Below are positions 15,807 through 24,192 of a stretch of DNA of 64,000 nt, piece by piece. The first letter of the stretch is position 1; each line of letters begins with the position of its first letter. The notes beneath the pieces were generated by a model. It ran no database searches and was not told where the DNA came from. It saw nothing but the letters and a program-made list of their open reading frames with translations. The DNA is taken from NCBI GenBank assembly GCA_040880025.1, contig JBBDJD010000015.1, positions 124,001 through 188,000 on the forward strand, given 5' to 3'. The DNA comes from RCIO01 sp040880025 (lineage in GTDB: Bacteria; Pseudomonadota; Alphaproteobacteria; Rhizobiales; Rhizobiaceae). The position numbers were made by a program, and so were the translations under genes.

Positions 15807-16384
15807 GCCGCTTCTTCCTTTTCCCGCTCCTGCTCGGCCGCGGCCTGGGCGGTGACCCGCAGCCATGCCGAGGTCTCGCGCAGCGACTGGTCGACGGGTT
15901 TTTGCACCGTCAGGATCGCGTCGCCCTCGCGCATGCGCCGCGAACCTTCCCAGGCCTTGACCCACACACACGGCATGTCCGGCTCGACCTCGCAATTGCC
16001 GTTTGCGCGTACGCCGCCGCAGGGACCGTTGCGCAACTGCTTGGGGCAGTTCATGGGGCAGGACATGCCGGTCGAAGACAGCACGCATTGGCCGCACATG
16101 CGGCAGTCGAACATCAGCCCCTTTATCTGGCGCTCGACGAACTTCACCGGCCGTTCGACCCGGCCGTAGCCGAGCGCTTTCCAGACTGGATGCAGCATGA
16201 GAAAGGTGCTTGCCAGGCGCGCATAGAGCCATTCGAGGCCGCGCGCGTGACGCACCGACCACAAGCGCATCGTATAGCGGCTCTGGACGCGGCGCTGCGG
16301 CGACACGTCGGCCGGCTTGTAGTCGGTCTTCGGCTGCGCCTTCTTGAGCAGCGCGGCCTGGGTGACATGACCCGTGTCAGCCAT
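15803..16384 (-). CDS. Methylenetetrahydrofolate reductase C-terminal-domain protein (MetV-like, Cys-rich)
   Basis: The 193-residue protein contains a cluster of eight cysteines (C94, C97, C100, C109, C113, C122, C131, C139) in the pattern CRMCGQC, then CPMNCP, then GPCGG. This is the MTHFR C-terminal domain found in MetV, the partner of MetF in acetogens, where it binds a metal or Fe-S cluster. It overlaps the upstream PF13769 gene by 8 bases and the downstream metF by 4, so all three are translationally coupled. It may provide an electron-transfer route for a MetF working in the oxidative direction. Confidence 0.88.
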   Translation of the reverse strand: MADTGHVTQAALLKKAQPKTDYKPADVSPQRRVQSRYTMRLWSVRHARGLEWLYARLASTFLMLHPVWKALGYGRVERPVKFVERQIKGLMFDCRMCGQCVLSSTGMSCPMNCPKQLRNGPCGGVRANGNCEVEPDMPCVWVKAWEGSRRMREGDAILTVQKPVDQSLRETSAWLRVTAQAAAEQEREKEEAA

Positions 16385-16679
16385 TGTGTTTTCCGCCAGC
16401 CTTCACGAGTGCGACAAGGCGTTCCTTGTCGTATTGGGCGTCGATCTCGGCGAACGCCTTTTCGGCTTCAGCCTCGAGATCGTCGCTGACGGAGACGGGG
16501 TCTGCTTTGCGCCACTCGGCCAGATAGGCGTCGGTTTCGTCGGCGCCGGTGCGCATCGCGCACATGTCGATCGCCTCGGTAAAGCGCAGCGGCAGCTCGC
16601 GCTTGGCGTTCTGCCGGCCCTTGCGGACGATTACCTGAGCGGGAATATCGCGCCAGTAGACGATGATCAGATCGGCCAT
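16377..16679 (-). CDS. PF13769 'virulence factor'-type small protein, first gene of corrinoid/folate operon
   Basis: The 100-residue protein begins MADLIIVYWRDIPAQVIVRK and contains LPLRFTEAIDMCAMR and DAYLAEWRK, matching the family named 'virulence factor' (PF13769). The name is historical. It is the first gene of the corrinoid/folate operon and overlaps the MetV-like gene, so a role in that pathway is more likely. The ATG at 16679 is used; the open frame further upstream to 16844 has no family similarity. No metal or cofactor motif is obvious apart from one cysteine. Confidence 0.75.
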   Translation of the reverse strand: MADLIIVYWRDIPAQVIVRKGRQNAKRELPLRFTEAIDMCAMRTGADETDAYLAEWRKADPVSVSDDLEAEAEKAFAEIDAQYDKERLVALVKAGGKHNG

Positions 16680-16850
16680 AAAGCCTGTCTCCCTGATGGT
16701 TTGCGAGGATTGCCGCAATGGCGTCGGCTCCGCTTGTTGTGAGACGACGCGCGCGCATTCAAAAGCGACGCTGCGAATCCGGCCAATATGGACGGAAACG
16801 GTCGCTTTTCCATAGGATCGGCATTGGAATGATTGCCTGATCAACAGGAA

Positions 16851-16875
16851 ACGCCGCGCCCGGAGAGCGCGGCGT
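16851..16875 (-). terminator. Hairpin downstream of the VWA protein gene
   Basis: A 9-bp perfect stem (ACGCCGCGC and its complement) with a 7-base loop lies 21 bases beyond the stop of the VWA gene at 16897. The T-run on the minus strand is weak. It separates that gene from the corrinoid/folate operon promoter region. Confidence 0.5.
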
Positions 16876-16896
16876 CCGAAGTGTCGGCGAGACAGG

Positions 16897-18243
16897 CTAT
16901 TTCACTTCCCTGATCTCGATCCGATCGATGAAGCTCAGGATCTCGCCGTCGGCATTCTCCCATTTTCCGAGCAGGAAGGCGGGTTTGCCCGGCAGCCGCA
17001 GGGAGGTCAGGCTTTCCGTGCTGACGGTGCGTGCGGTGCCGGCGTCGCCCACGATACCGTCGAGGGTGGCGGTTGCGTGATAGCTGCGTCCGCGCTTGGA
17101 AAGCGTGAGGACAAGTCCGTCTTCCGCCTGGCTGGCTATCACGGCCTGCGTATCGCCCGCGCCAAATCCGCAAGTCGTGGAGCCGGAAGTGCGGGAATCG
17201 AACTTCGTCGCCTCGCCATTGGCGTTCTTGATCAGCCGGAGCGACGTCTCGGAACAGTGGCCGACCGAGTTGAAATACTGGATGCCGAGATAGTTCTGGG
17301 GGTCGGTGTATAGACCGAACCAGATAGAATCGCGTCCGGTCTGCCCGTCGAAATTCACCTTCATCGTCATGTCCCAGTCGCCCTTCGGCATGTCCTGGTT
17401 GAATGAGACGAGATTGACCGGCTCGCCCGTGCCGAATTGCTGCACCTTGGATGTCGCCATGAGCAGGCTGCCCTGCTCGACCACATAGGCTTCGGCGTCT
17501 TCGTTCAACACGGTCCATGCGGATGAGAGCCCTTCGCCATCGAACTCATCTTCGAAGAAGATGCTGGCCGGAGACGCCTCGGGTACAGGTGCAGCCTGCG
17601 TCACCTTGACCACTGATGCCATCGCCTCTTCGAAGCCCTTGATGTCTGCCGCGTCGAAATATTGGCCGCCGCCCTGGTCGGCGATGCATTGAAGCTGCTT
17701 TCTTGCGTCGGCATCCACGTCGAAGCCCACGACGTGGATCTTCAGGTCGACCCCATTGTATTTGGCGAGGGCCGCCGTATCGCAGGGGTCGCCATTGCAG
17801 GTCTCGATGCCGTCCGAAATGAGCACCATCGACTTCTTGATGTCGTTCGGCTCGGTCTCGGCCAGCTTTCGCAGACCCAGATCGAGCGCCATATCGATGG
17901 GTGTCTTGCCCAGCGGCCGCAGCTGGTCGACACTCGCCTTGATCTCCCGGCGGTCGGCGCCGAGCGGATTGGCGTAGGAGACATCGCTGCAGCTCTTCTC
18001 GTCGTGGTTGCCATAGGTGATGAGGCCGAGCCGCGCGTCGGCCGGCACTTCATCGAGCAGCTTGCCGAGCGCCGTCTTGGCGGTCTCGATTTTCGATACG
18101 CCGTCGACCTGGCCCCACATCGAGCCGGAGCCGTCGAGTATGAAAAGGATGTCGCTCGGCGCGGCTGCCAGGGCGGATGCGGAAAGCCCCAGGGAGGTGA
18201 GAAGACCGACCGAGGCCAGGAAGGCGTTTCGCAGAGTTTTCAT
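16897..18243 (-). CDS. Exported von Willebrand A protein with C-terminal beta-sandwich domain
   Basis: The 448-residue protein starts at 18243 behind GAAGGGA and has a signal peptide ending near SALAAAP (residue 28). A VWA domain follows (about 30-205) with an intact MIDAS, D37-G-S39-G-S41. The C-terminal half (about 225-448) starts FFEDEFDGEGLSSAW and looks like a concanavalin/DUF1349-type beta-sandwich. The cysteine pairs (CSD, CNGDPC) suggest a disulfide-stabilised secreted protein. Function unknown. It is unrelated in sequence to the two DUF1194 proteins beyond the VWA fold. Confidence 0.85.
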   Translation of the reverse strand: MKTLRNAFLASVGLLTSLGLSASALAAAPSDILFILDGSGSMWGQVDGVSKIETAKTALGKLLDEVPADARLGLITYGNHDEKSCSDVSYANPLGADRREIKASVDQLRPLGKTPIDMALDLGLRKLAETEPNDIKKSMVLISDGIETCNGDPCDTAALAKYNGVDLKIHVVGFDVDADARKQLQCIADQGGGQYFDAADIKGFEEAMASVVKVTQAAPVPEASPASIFFEDEFDGEGLSSAWTVLNEDAEAYVVEQGSLLMATSKVQQFGTGEPVNLVSFNQDMPKGDWDMTMKVNFDGQTGRDSIWFGLYTDPQNYLGIQYFNSVGHCSETSLRLIKNANGEATKFDSRTSGSTTCGFGAGDTQAVIASQAEDGLVLTLSKRGRSYHATATLDGIVGDAGTARTVSTESLTSLRLPGKPAFLLGKWENADGEILSFIDRIEIREVK

Positions 18244-18341
18244 GTTGATGATCCCTTCTGTGCAATTGGTGAGACGACGCCTCAATGGTGGCGTCACACC
18301 GTTGGTCGCGCCCGCACACAGAAAGGTTCAAAGGAGTGATG

Positions 18342-19007
18342 TCAGATACCGGTGCCGAAGATAACGCCGGCCAGCGCGCTTGCGGCGCCAATGACGCCGC
18401 CGATCACCAGAAGCGAGACGATACCGATGGCGATTCCGCCGGCGAGGAATATTCCATCGCGTTCCGACAGCGACAGGCCGATCACCGCCAGCGCAAAGGC
18501 GGGCAGCCAGTTCCCGAAAGGAATGGGCAAGGTCACGGCAATCGAAAGAATCAGCCCTACGGCGCCGATAATCCGGTCAGACGCCAGCTGTGTGGAAAAC
18601 GGCCAGCGGCGCGGTTTCACGAGGCGTTCCATGCGCTCGAGCCTGGGGATGAACATCTCCATCATGCGACGGAACCGGTTGGCTCCAATCGACCTGTTCA
18701 GCATACTCCGCGGGAGCCAGGCTGTTCGCTGGCCCGCGACCATCTGGCCGGTGATGATCAGCAGCGGTATGCCGAAGACAAGCGTTGCGCCCGGCGGCAG
18801 CGGCAACAGGTTGAAGGCGGCAAAAAACACCAGAAGGGCCGCGAAACTGCGGTCGCCCAGCGCATCCCTGATGGTCGCGATCGCAACCGGCCCGTCGGAG
18901 CCGGCGCCCAGATCGCGCAGGACCTGGGACAGACGCCGGGGCGGCAATGGCTGGGTCGTGGCTGGACTGGTGATACCGGTTCCAGATCCGGTCGTTTCAG
19001 CAGTCAT
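18342..19007 (-). CDS. exoD: ExoD-like exopolysaccharide synthesis protein
   Basis: The 221-residue membrane protein matches ExoD: LSQVLRDLGAGSDGPVAIATI near the start, LLVFFAAFNLLPLPPGATLVFGIP, and a series of hydrophobic segments to the C-terminus. ExoD is required for exopolysaccharide production and alkaline tolerance in Sinorhizobium; its biochemical role is unknown. It stands alone between the VWA gene and the DUF4893 gene. Confidence 0.85.
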   Translation of the reverse strand: MTAETTGSGTGITSPATTQPLPPRRLSQVLRDLGAGSDGPVAIATIRDALGDRSFAALLVFFAAFNLLPLPPGATLVFGIPLLIITGQMVAGQRTAWLPRSMLNRSIGANRFRRMMEMFIPRLERMERLVKPRRWPFSTQLASDRIIGAVGLILSIAVTLPIPFGNWLPAFALAVIGLSLSERDGIFLAGGIAIGIVSLLVIGGVIGAASALAGVIFGTGI

Positions 19008-19088
19008 CGTCTTGAAAATTCATTGCGAGTCGTGCGCTCCTGGCTGCGCCGGTGTTAGTGCCCGTCCCGATGCGGTGCAAGTAGTGTG

Positions 19089-19664
19089 TCAGCGGCGAAA
19101 CTCCAATATATCGAGCTTCGATTCATAGCGTGGCGCCGGAAATTCGATTCGCCACCGATTGTCGGCGCTGCGAAACGCGCGGCCGACCTGATCGCTGTCC
19201 GGGCCTGACCCGTAAGGCGGCGGTTCCGTGCCTGCGATGTACAGCGAGCCAAGATAGGTAAGGGCGGTATCGCTTTCGTCGAAGAAGCGCCCCGCCGTAC
19301 GCTGCGAGCCGCTGAGCTTTTCCAGCCGCCAGCCGGAACCGTCGTCGGTGACGCGGCAGCGAAACCAGGAATAGACGACGAGCGCGGCTAGCCCGCCGAC
19401 CTTGATGGTCCGGCATTCCCAGTCGCCGATCATATCGAATCCGCCGAAGCTGAGCGCGGGGCGGGCAAGTATCTGGTCGAGGGTCCAGACGTCGTCCTGG
19501 TCGCCGCCCGTGCGCGCCTCGTTCATGGCCTCGTCTTTCGTTACGTCAAAGACCGCCAGGCGCGCGCGATCGTTGTCGGTGATGAGGCTCTCGATCTCGC
19601 CCGTGGCGGATGCGGATGCCGGGATCAGCATCAGAGCGCCGGCAATGATTGACCTCAGAGGCAT
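19089..19664 (-). CDS. DUF4893 exported protein
   Basis: The 191-residue product starts at 19664 behind ACGGAG and has a signal peptide ending ASASA (about residue 20). The body shows DUF4893 features: DNDRARLAVF near the N-terminus, IGDWECRTIKVGG, CRVTDDGSGWRLEKLSGSQRT and a closing YESKLDILEFRR. It is a small periplasmic protein of unknown function. The in-frame start 8 codons upstream is less likely because the signal peptide and ribosome site favour 19664. Confidence 0.8.
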   Translation of the reverse strand: MPLRSIIAGALMLIPASASATGEIESLITDNDRARLAVFDVTKDEAMNEARTGGDQDDVWTLDQILARPALSFGGFDMIGDWECRTIKVGGLAALVVYSWFRCRVTDDGSGWRLEKLSGSQRTAGRFFDESDTALTYLGSLYIAGTEPPPYGSGPDSDQVGRAFRSADNRWRIEFPAPRYESKLDILEFRR

Positions 19665-19803
19665 GGGAATCTCCGTGTGAATTGCCAACCATACCGGAAA
19701 TCGGGCCGATTGATGAACGCTATTGTTCCGTGGTCACCGTTCGGCCACACAGTCCTATGCGGGCTTGGCATGCGCGTTCTGCCAAGCGCTTTCGAGTGAC
19801 CGG

Positions 19804-20457
19804 TCAGCCGGCGCGGGCCGATGCGATCTCGGTCAGTGCTGTATCGAGGTCGCCATAGCCTGTCCGGCGTTTCTCGTAGGCAAGGCCGAGCATGGCGGCG
19901 GCGTTGATCGCAACCCGCTCAAGCGCCGGATCGTCGATCTGCGCGAGATAGACGATCTTTTCGTAGTGGCCGAAATAATCCCTTGCCAGTTCGGGATGCC
20001 GGTCGAGACCTAGCGGGCGCATGAAGAAAGCGTCGAACTGCCGGCACAGGAAATCGGTCATATAGAATGCGGTGAAATCGTCGCCGCCGATGTCATCGAA
20101 TGTTTCGTTGCCCTGGTAAAAGGCGAAACAATGCGGCCCCTCGATGCGCTTCACGCCGTGCTTTTCGCAGACGCGGTCCAGATGACCGCCGGTTCCGCAG
20201 TCGCCGTAGCCGACGAAGATATGCTCGTAGCCTTCCGCGCGGGCCTCCTCGATGGCCGTGTCCAGCGCCGGCGGGATGCGGTCCGGATAAAAGTGGAATT
20301 CGGCCGGCAGACAGCGCAGTTCCAGATGGTCGAAACCATGACGTTCGCGAACGGCAAGCACCTCGCGCGCGATCATCCCGCACGCGATAACGAGCAGTCG
20401 GTCGGTTCCGGCATTGGCGCGTGCTTCGGCCGGGGTTTCGATTGACAAAGTTCCCAT
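19804..20457 (-). CDS. DUF1638 protein
   Basis: The 217-residue protein matches DUF1638: LLVIACGMIAREVLAV near the start, ELRCLPAEFHFYPDRIPPALD, IFVGYGDCGTGG and PHCFAFYQGN. DUF1638 genes are repeatedly found near corrinoid-dependent methyltransferase genes, and this one lies between the corrinoid/folate operon and the corrinoid protein. The conserved Cys and His residues (GDCGTGGHLD, EGPHC) suggest metal binding. I used the ATG at 20457; a GTG at 20484 extends it by 9 residues and would overlap the divergent glycosyltransferase start. Confidence 0.8.
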   Translation of the reverse strand: MGTLSIETPAEARANAGTDRLLVIACGMIAREVLAVRERHGFDHLELRCLPAEFHFYPDRIPPALDTAIEEARAEGYEHIFVGYGDCGTGGHLDRVCEKHGVKRIEGPHCFAFYQGNETFDDIGGDDFTAFYMTDFLCRQFDAFFMRPLGLDRHPELARDYFGHYEKIVYLAQIDDPALERVAINAAAMLGLAYEKRRTGYGDLDTALTEIASARAG

Positions 20458-20475
20458 CACATCCGTCTGCGGCAA

Positions 20476-21636
20476 GTGCGCCACTTTATCCGCTTCGACA
20501 TTTCACCTAAAGGGCAGTGTCCAATTCCGGAGCCTTCCGCCATTTCTACCGCGCATCCAGAGATAACCATCGTTCTGCCGACCTTCAACGAGGCCGGGAA
20601 CATACCCGTCATTGTTGAACGGATTGTGGCAGCACTGGGCGAGACTTCTTGTGAAATTATCGTCGTGGACGACGACAGCGCCGACGGAACGGCGGACGTT
20701 GCCCGCCAACTGGGCGCGGATCGGCCTTATCTGCGCTGCATCCGCCGCGTCGGGCGGCGCGGGCTTTCGGGCGCTTGCGTGGAGGGCATGATGGCGGCCT
20801 CCGCGCCCGTTGTCGCGGTGATGGATGCCGATCTCCAGCATGACGAGACGATCCTGCCGAAGATGCTTGGCGAAATCCGCTCGGGCGCCGATCTCGTGGT
20901 GGCGACACGCTACACCGGCGAGGGATCGGCTGATAACGGCCTTTCGCCAACGCGGGCCTGGGGCAGCGGGCTGGCGACCATGCTGGCCAACCGGGTGACC
21001 GGCGAACTGGTTTCCGATCCGATGAGCGGCTTCTTCATGCTGAAGCGCGATCTCGCCGACGAGGTGGCGGGGAAGGTGGCAGGGCAGGGCTTCAAGATAC
21101 TGTTCGACATTTTGAGCCGCGTCAGTCCGCAGACCGTGATCCGCGAGGTGCCGTTCATTTTCCGCGAGCGGCATAGCGGCGAGAGCAAGCTGGACGCGCT
21201 GGTGACGGTGCAGTTCCTCGGGTTGCTGCTCTCGCGGCTGACGGGCGGTCTGGTGCCGGGGCAGTTCCTGCTTTTTGCCCTGGTCGGGTTTACCGGCATA
21301 TTCGTGCATATGGCGGCGCTCTATGCGCTGACCGGCATTGCCCGGCTGGAATTTGCCTATGCGCAGGCGGGCGCGACGCTGATTGCGATGACCAGCAATT
21401 TCGTCATCAACAACAATCTGACCTTCGCACACCGCAAGCTGCGCGGAAGGCGGTGGCTTGTGGGCCTGCTCAGCTTCTATGCGGTATGCAGCCTGGGCGC
21501 GATCGCCAATGTCAGCGTCGCCTCGCACATCTACTCCTGGCAGACGTCGGTCGGACTCGCCGGACTGGCCGGCGCGCTGATGAGTTCGGTGTTCAACTAC
21601 TCGGTCACCAAGCTGGTAACGTGGCGCGATACCTAG
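20476..21636 (+). CDS. Family 2 glycosyltransferase fused to a GtrA-like membrane domain
   Basis: The 386-residue protein has a dolichol-phosphate-mannose-synthase-like GT2 domain (about 28-250), with ITIVLPTFNEAGNI, VVDDDSADGT and the DADLQHD metal-site motif. A GtrA-type four-helix membrane domain (about 260-385) follows. Such fusions load a lipid-carrier sugar and help present it across the membrane, for the family 39 glycosyltransferase that converges here (4-base overlap of stops). The only plausible in-frame start is the GTG at 20476, which almost abuts the DUF1638 start on the other strand. Confidence 0.85.
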   Translation: MRHFIRFDISPKGQCPIPEPSAISTAHPEITIVLPTFNEAGNIPVIVERIVAALGETSCEIIVVDDDSADGTADVARQLGADRPYLRCIRRVGRRGLSGACVEGMMAASAPVVAVMDADLQHDETILPKMLGEIRSGADLVVATRYTGEGSADNGLSPTRAWGSGLATMLANRVTGELVSDPMSGFFMLKRDLADEVAGKVAGQGFKILFDILSRVSPQTVIREVPFIFRERHSGESKLDALVTVQFLGLLLSRLTGGLVPGQFLLFALVGFTGIFVHMAALYALTGIARLEFAYAQAGATLIAMTSNFVINNNLTFAHRKLRGRRWLVGLLSFYAVCSLGAIANVSVASHIYSWQTSVGLAGLAGALMSSVFNYSVTKLVTWRDT

Positions 21637-23168
21637 TCTATTCGCGGCGTAACCGGCTGTACGATGACCACGAAGGAAGGCTTTCCGCCGCGCTGTTGCG
21701 CGACACGCCAGCTCTCTCCCGAAAGTCGGTAGCGGGTCTCCGCCAGCCGTTTCAGGTCGGTCTCGGCCGCGTCGGCATCGCCCGGCCATGCGGCGCTGAG
21801 CGCATACCCGTCCGCCCTGTTATTCAGCCGGCTGTCATGCTGGAACGCAAAATGGCGCGGATCCACGAGCGGCTCGGCTATGGGAACAGACGGGCCGAGA
21901 GCATATCCGGCCTTGCCGCCTATGAGCCAGGTGACGGGAACGATGAATGCATCCTCGGCGCCGATGATGCCGCGCCGGGCGAAATCGTCGCGCAGCGCGT
22001 TCCAGCCGAGAAAAGTCCAGTCGAAATCCGACCGCTCGGGCAGGTCCAGCGCGCGGGTGATCGCCGCGGTCCGGGTCTGCACGACAGCCGCCAGCGCCAG
22101 CGCGGTCACCAGAACGCCGGAAGCCACAAAGGCTCCCTTGATGCTCTTGGGGTGCCTTGCCGTCATTGAGGCGCACCAGAACCCGAGCAGCGGAAACGCG
22201 AACAGGAAGCCCGGCATCGACCAGTGCGGCAGGATTTCACGTCCGAACATGGCGATGATGTCGAACAGCACGACGGGAATAGCGGCGAGAACCGCAAAGA
22301 TGCGTTCAGCCGCCACCCTCGGCCAGAACAGTCCGCGGGCGATCAGATAGATCGCGACGGCCCACACCCAGGGCATCAGAAATCCGGCCTGGCCAAGTTG
22401 CACGGCCAGGAAATTCAGCGGGTTGAAGCCGCCGTCGGTGGCGCGGCCGGACTGGAAGCCGAACGATACCCAGCCATGCTTGGCATTCCAGATCACAATG
22501 GGCGCAAGACAAAGCATTGCGATGGCGCCGGCCGCCCACGGACCCGGCGAAGCCAGAATGTTGCGGCCACGGACGCTGGTCAGCAGGAGAACCGCCGCGC
22601 CCAGGCCGAAAAGGGCGGCCGTATATTTGGACAGCGCCGCAAGCCCGAGGGTCGCGCCGGCGAGCAGCCAACGGCGCCAGTCTGGCCGCCGATCTTCAAG
22701 CAGGTCGGGCAACACCCGCCAGAGCGCCAGGAGCAGGAAGAAATTCAGCGGTCCGTCCGGCACCACGAAATGCCCCGCCGAGACCAGAAAGAAAGGCGCG
22801 AGCGAATACCAGGCGACCGCCCAGAAACCGGCGGCGGGGCCGAAGGCGCGGCGCGTGACCAGAAACAGCAGCCAGGCCGACATCGATCCGAAAAGCACGT
22901 GCGGCAGCCGCACCACGAAACTCGCCTCGCTTCCGAACAGCCATGCGGCAAGGCGGGCGAAATCGAAGCCAAGCAACGGGTGGTCGAAATAGGAAAGCGA
23001 CGGGATGCGGGTGACAACGACCGCATAGGCTTCGTCGGCGATGAGGGGCAATTGCGTGGAGAGCCCAAGCCGGAACGCCAGAAACAGGACGATGACCGCA
23101 AGCGCGCCGCGCGCGTAGAAGCCGTCGGTCTTCGCCGCGTCGGCAGCAACAGGCTGGGTTTGGATCAT
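21633..23168 (-). CDS. Family 39 (ArnT/PMT-like) membrane glycosyltransferase
   Basis: The 511-residue polytopic protein has the GT39 signature in its first periplasmic loop, LIADEAYAVVVTRIPSLSYFDH with the catalytic-type acidic residue, then about ten to twelve hydrophobic helices and a soluble C-terminal part. These enzymes transfer a sugar from a polyprenyl-phosphate donor to lipid or protein on the periplasmic side. The GT2-GtrA gene on the opposite strand probably makes that donor. Confidence 0.88.
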   Translation of the reverse strand: MIQTQPVAADAAKTDGFYARGALAVIVLFLAFRLGLSTQLPLIADEAYAVVVTRIPSLSYFDHPLLGFDFARLAAWLFGSEASFVVRLPHVLFGSMSAWLLFLVTRRAFGPAAGFWAVAWYSLAPFFLVSAGHFVVPDGPLNFFLLLALWRVLPDLLEDRRPDWRRWLLAGATLGLAALSKYTAALFGLGAAVLLLTSVRGRNILASPGPWAAGAIAMLCLAPIVIWNAKHGWVSFGFQSGRATDGGFNPLNFLAVQLGQAGFLMPWVWAVAIYLIARGLFWPRVAAERIFAVLAAIPVVLFDIIAMFGREILPHWSMPGFLFAFPLLGFWCASMTARHPKSIKGAFVASGVLVTALALAAVVQTRTAAITRALDLPERSDFDWTFLGWNALRDDFARRGIIGAEDAFIVPVTWLIGGKAGYALGPSVPIAEPLVDPRHFAFQHDSRLNNRADGYALSAAWPGDADAAETDLKRLAETRYRLSGESWRVAQQRGGKPSFVVIVQPVTPRID

Positions 23169-23238
23169 CGGCGCATTCCGGCAATTTCACGCGGCCCGCC
23201 GGGCCGGCCGAGCCGATACCACAGCCGGAACCGGAATA

Positions 23239-23937
23239 TCAGGCGCTTTGCGCCTGATTATGCTTGCGCTTCATGAAATCCTTGGCGGTTTCCACGGCCA
23301 CCGCCGCGTCACGGCAATAGGCATCCGCGCCGACCGCCTTGCCGAACTCTTCGTTGAGCGGGGCGCCACCAACCAGCACGATGAGGTCGTCGCGAATACC
23401 TTTTTCCTTTAGCGTATCGATGACCACCTTCATGTAGGGCATGGTGGTGGTGAGCAGCGCCGACATGCCGATGATATCCGGTTTGTGCTCCTCGATCGCA
23501 TCGAGGTATTTTTCGACCGCGTTGTTGATGCCGAGATCGATGACATCGAAGCCCGCGCCTTCCATCATCATGCCGACGAGGTTCTTGCCGATGTCGTGAA
23601 TGTCGCCCTTGACGGTGCCGATCACCATCGTTCCCTGCTTGGGCGCGCCGGTTTCGACCAGAAGCGGGCGCAGTATGAACATGCCGGCCTTCATCGCGTT
23701 GGCCGACAGCAGCACCTCGGGAACGAACAGGATGCCGTCGCGGAAGTCCTCGCCGACGACACGCATGCCTTCGACCAGCGCCTTGGTCAGGATGTCGTAG
23801 GGCGACCATCCGCGTTCCAGCAAGATATTGGTGCCTTCCTGAATCTCTTCCTTCAGCCCGTCATAGAGATCGTCATGCATCTGCAGCACGAGATCGTCGT
23901 CGTTGAGTTCGGACAGGATGATCTCGTCGTCAGCCAT
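23239..23937 (-). CDS. Methyltransferase cognate corrinoid protein (MtbC/MttC type)
   Basis: The 232-residue protein has an N-terminal four-helix cap (about 14-95; VPEVLLSANAMKAGM) and a C-terminal B12-binding Rossmann domain. The cobalt-ligating signature is D112-x-H114-x-x-G117 (GDIHDIGKN), followed by the MSALLT segment (S159) and the VGGAPLN loop near 190. His114 is the expected lower axial ligand. It is divergent from the MttB-family gene at 24193 and is the likely methyl carrier between that enzyme and the methyl-THF:corrinoid methyltransferase. An upstream start at 23982 is open, but the ATG at 23937 fits the family. Confidence 0.93.
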   Translation of the reverse strand: MADDEIILSELNDDDLVLQMHDDLYDGLKEEIQEGTNILLERGWSPYDILTKALVEGMRVVGEDFRDGILFVPEVLLSANAMKAGMFILRPLLVETGAPKQGTMVIGTVKGDIHDIGKNLVGMMMEGAGFDVIDLGINNAVEKYLDAIEEHKPDIIGMSALLTTTMPYMKVVIDTLKEKGIRDDLIVLVGGAPLNEEFGKAVGADAYCRDAAVAVETAKDFMKRKHNQAQSA

Positions 23938-24192
23938 ATTGGGCTCCTCGGTAGTTGAGACTTCACGCGACGGGCGGCGCAAAGCGCTGTCAATTCATAG
24001 CCTTCGAAGCTATCGCCGCCATAGCTGATTTGCGACCCGGCGCAAGAAGAAAGCGACCGTTCGCCCAAGGTCGGTGCGCCCCGGCATCGCTGTTTTGCGA
24101 CACCTTCTGGCGCAGCCGGGCCGTTTTGGCCATGGTCCTCAGTTACAAAATCTTTGCTCAAGCTGCAAATGCAGCGGAATCGTCGTTGGAAT

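Noticed and set aside
15807..16262. N-terminal extension of the metF frame
   Set aside because: The extra residues are a frame shadow of the MetV-like gene. The ATGA overlap at 15803-15806 gives the natural start.
23938..24192. Cobalamin riboswitch between corrinoid protein and MttB genes
   Set aside because: I looked for a B12-box-like segment and the surrounding stems, but found no convincing match. A covariance-model search would decide.
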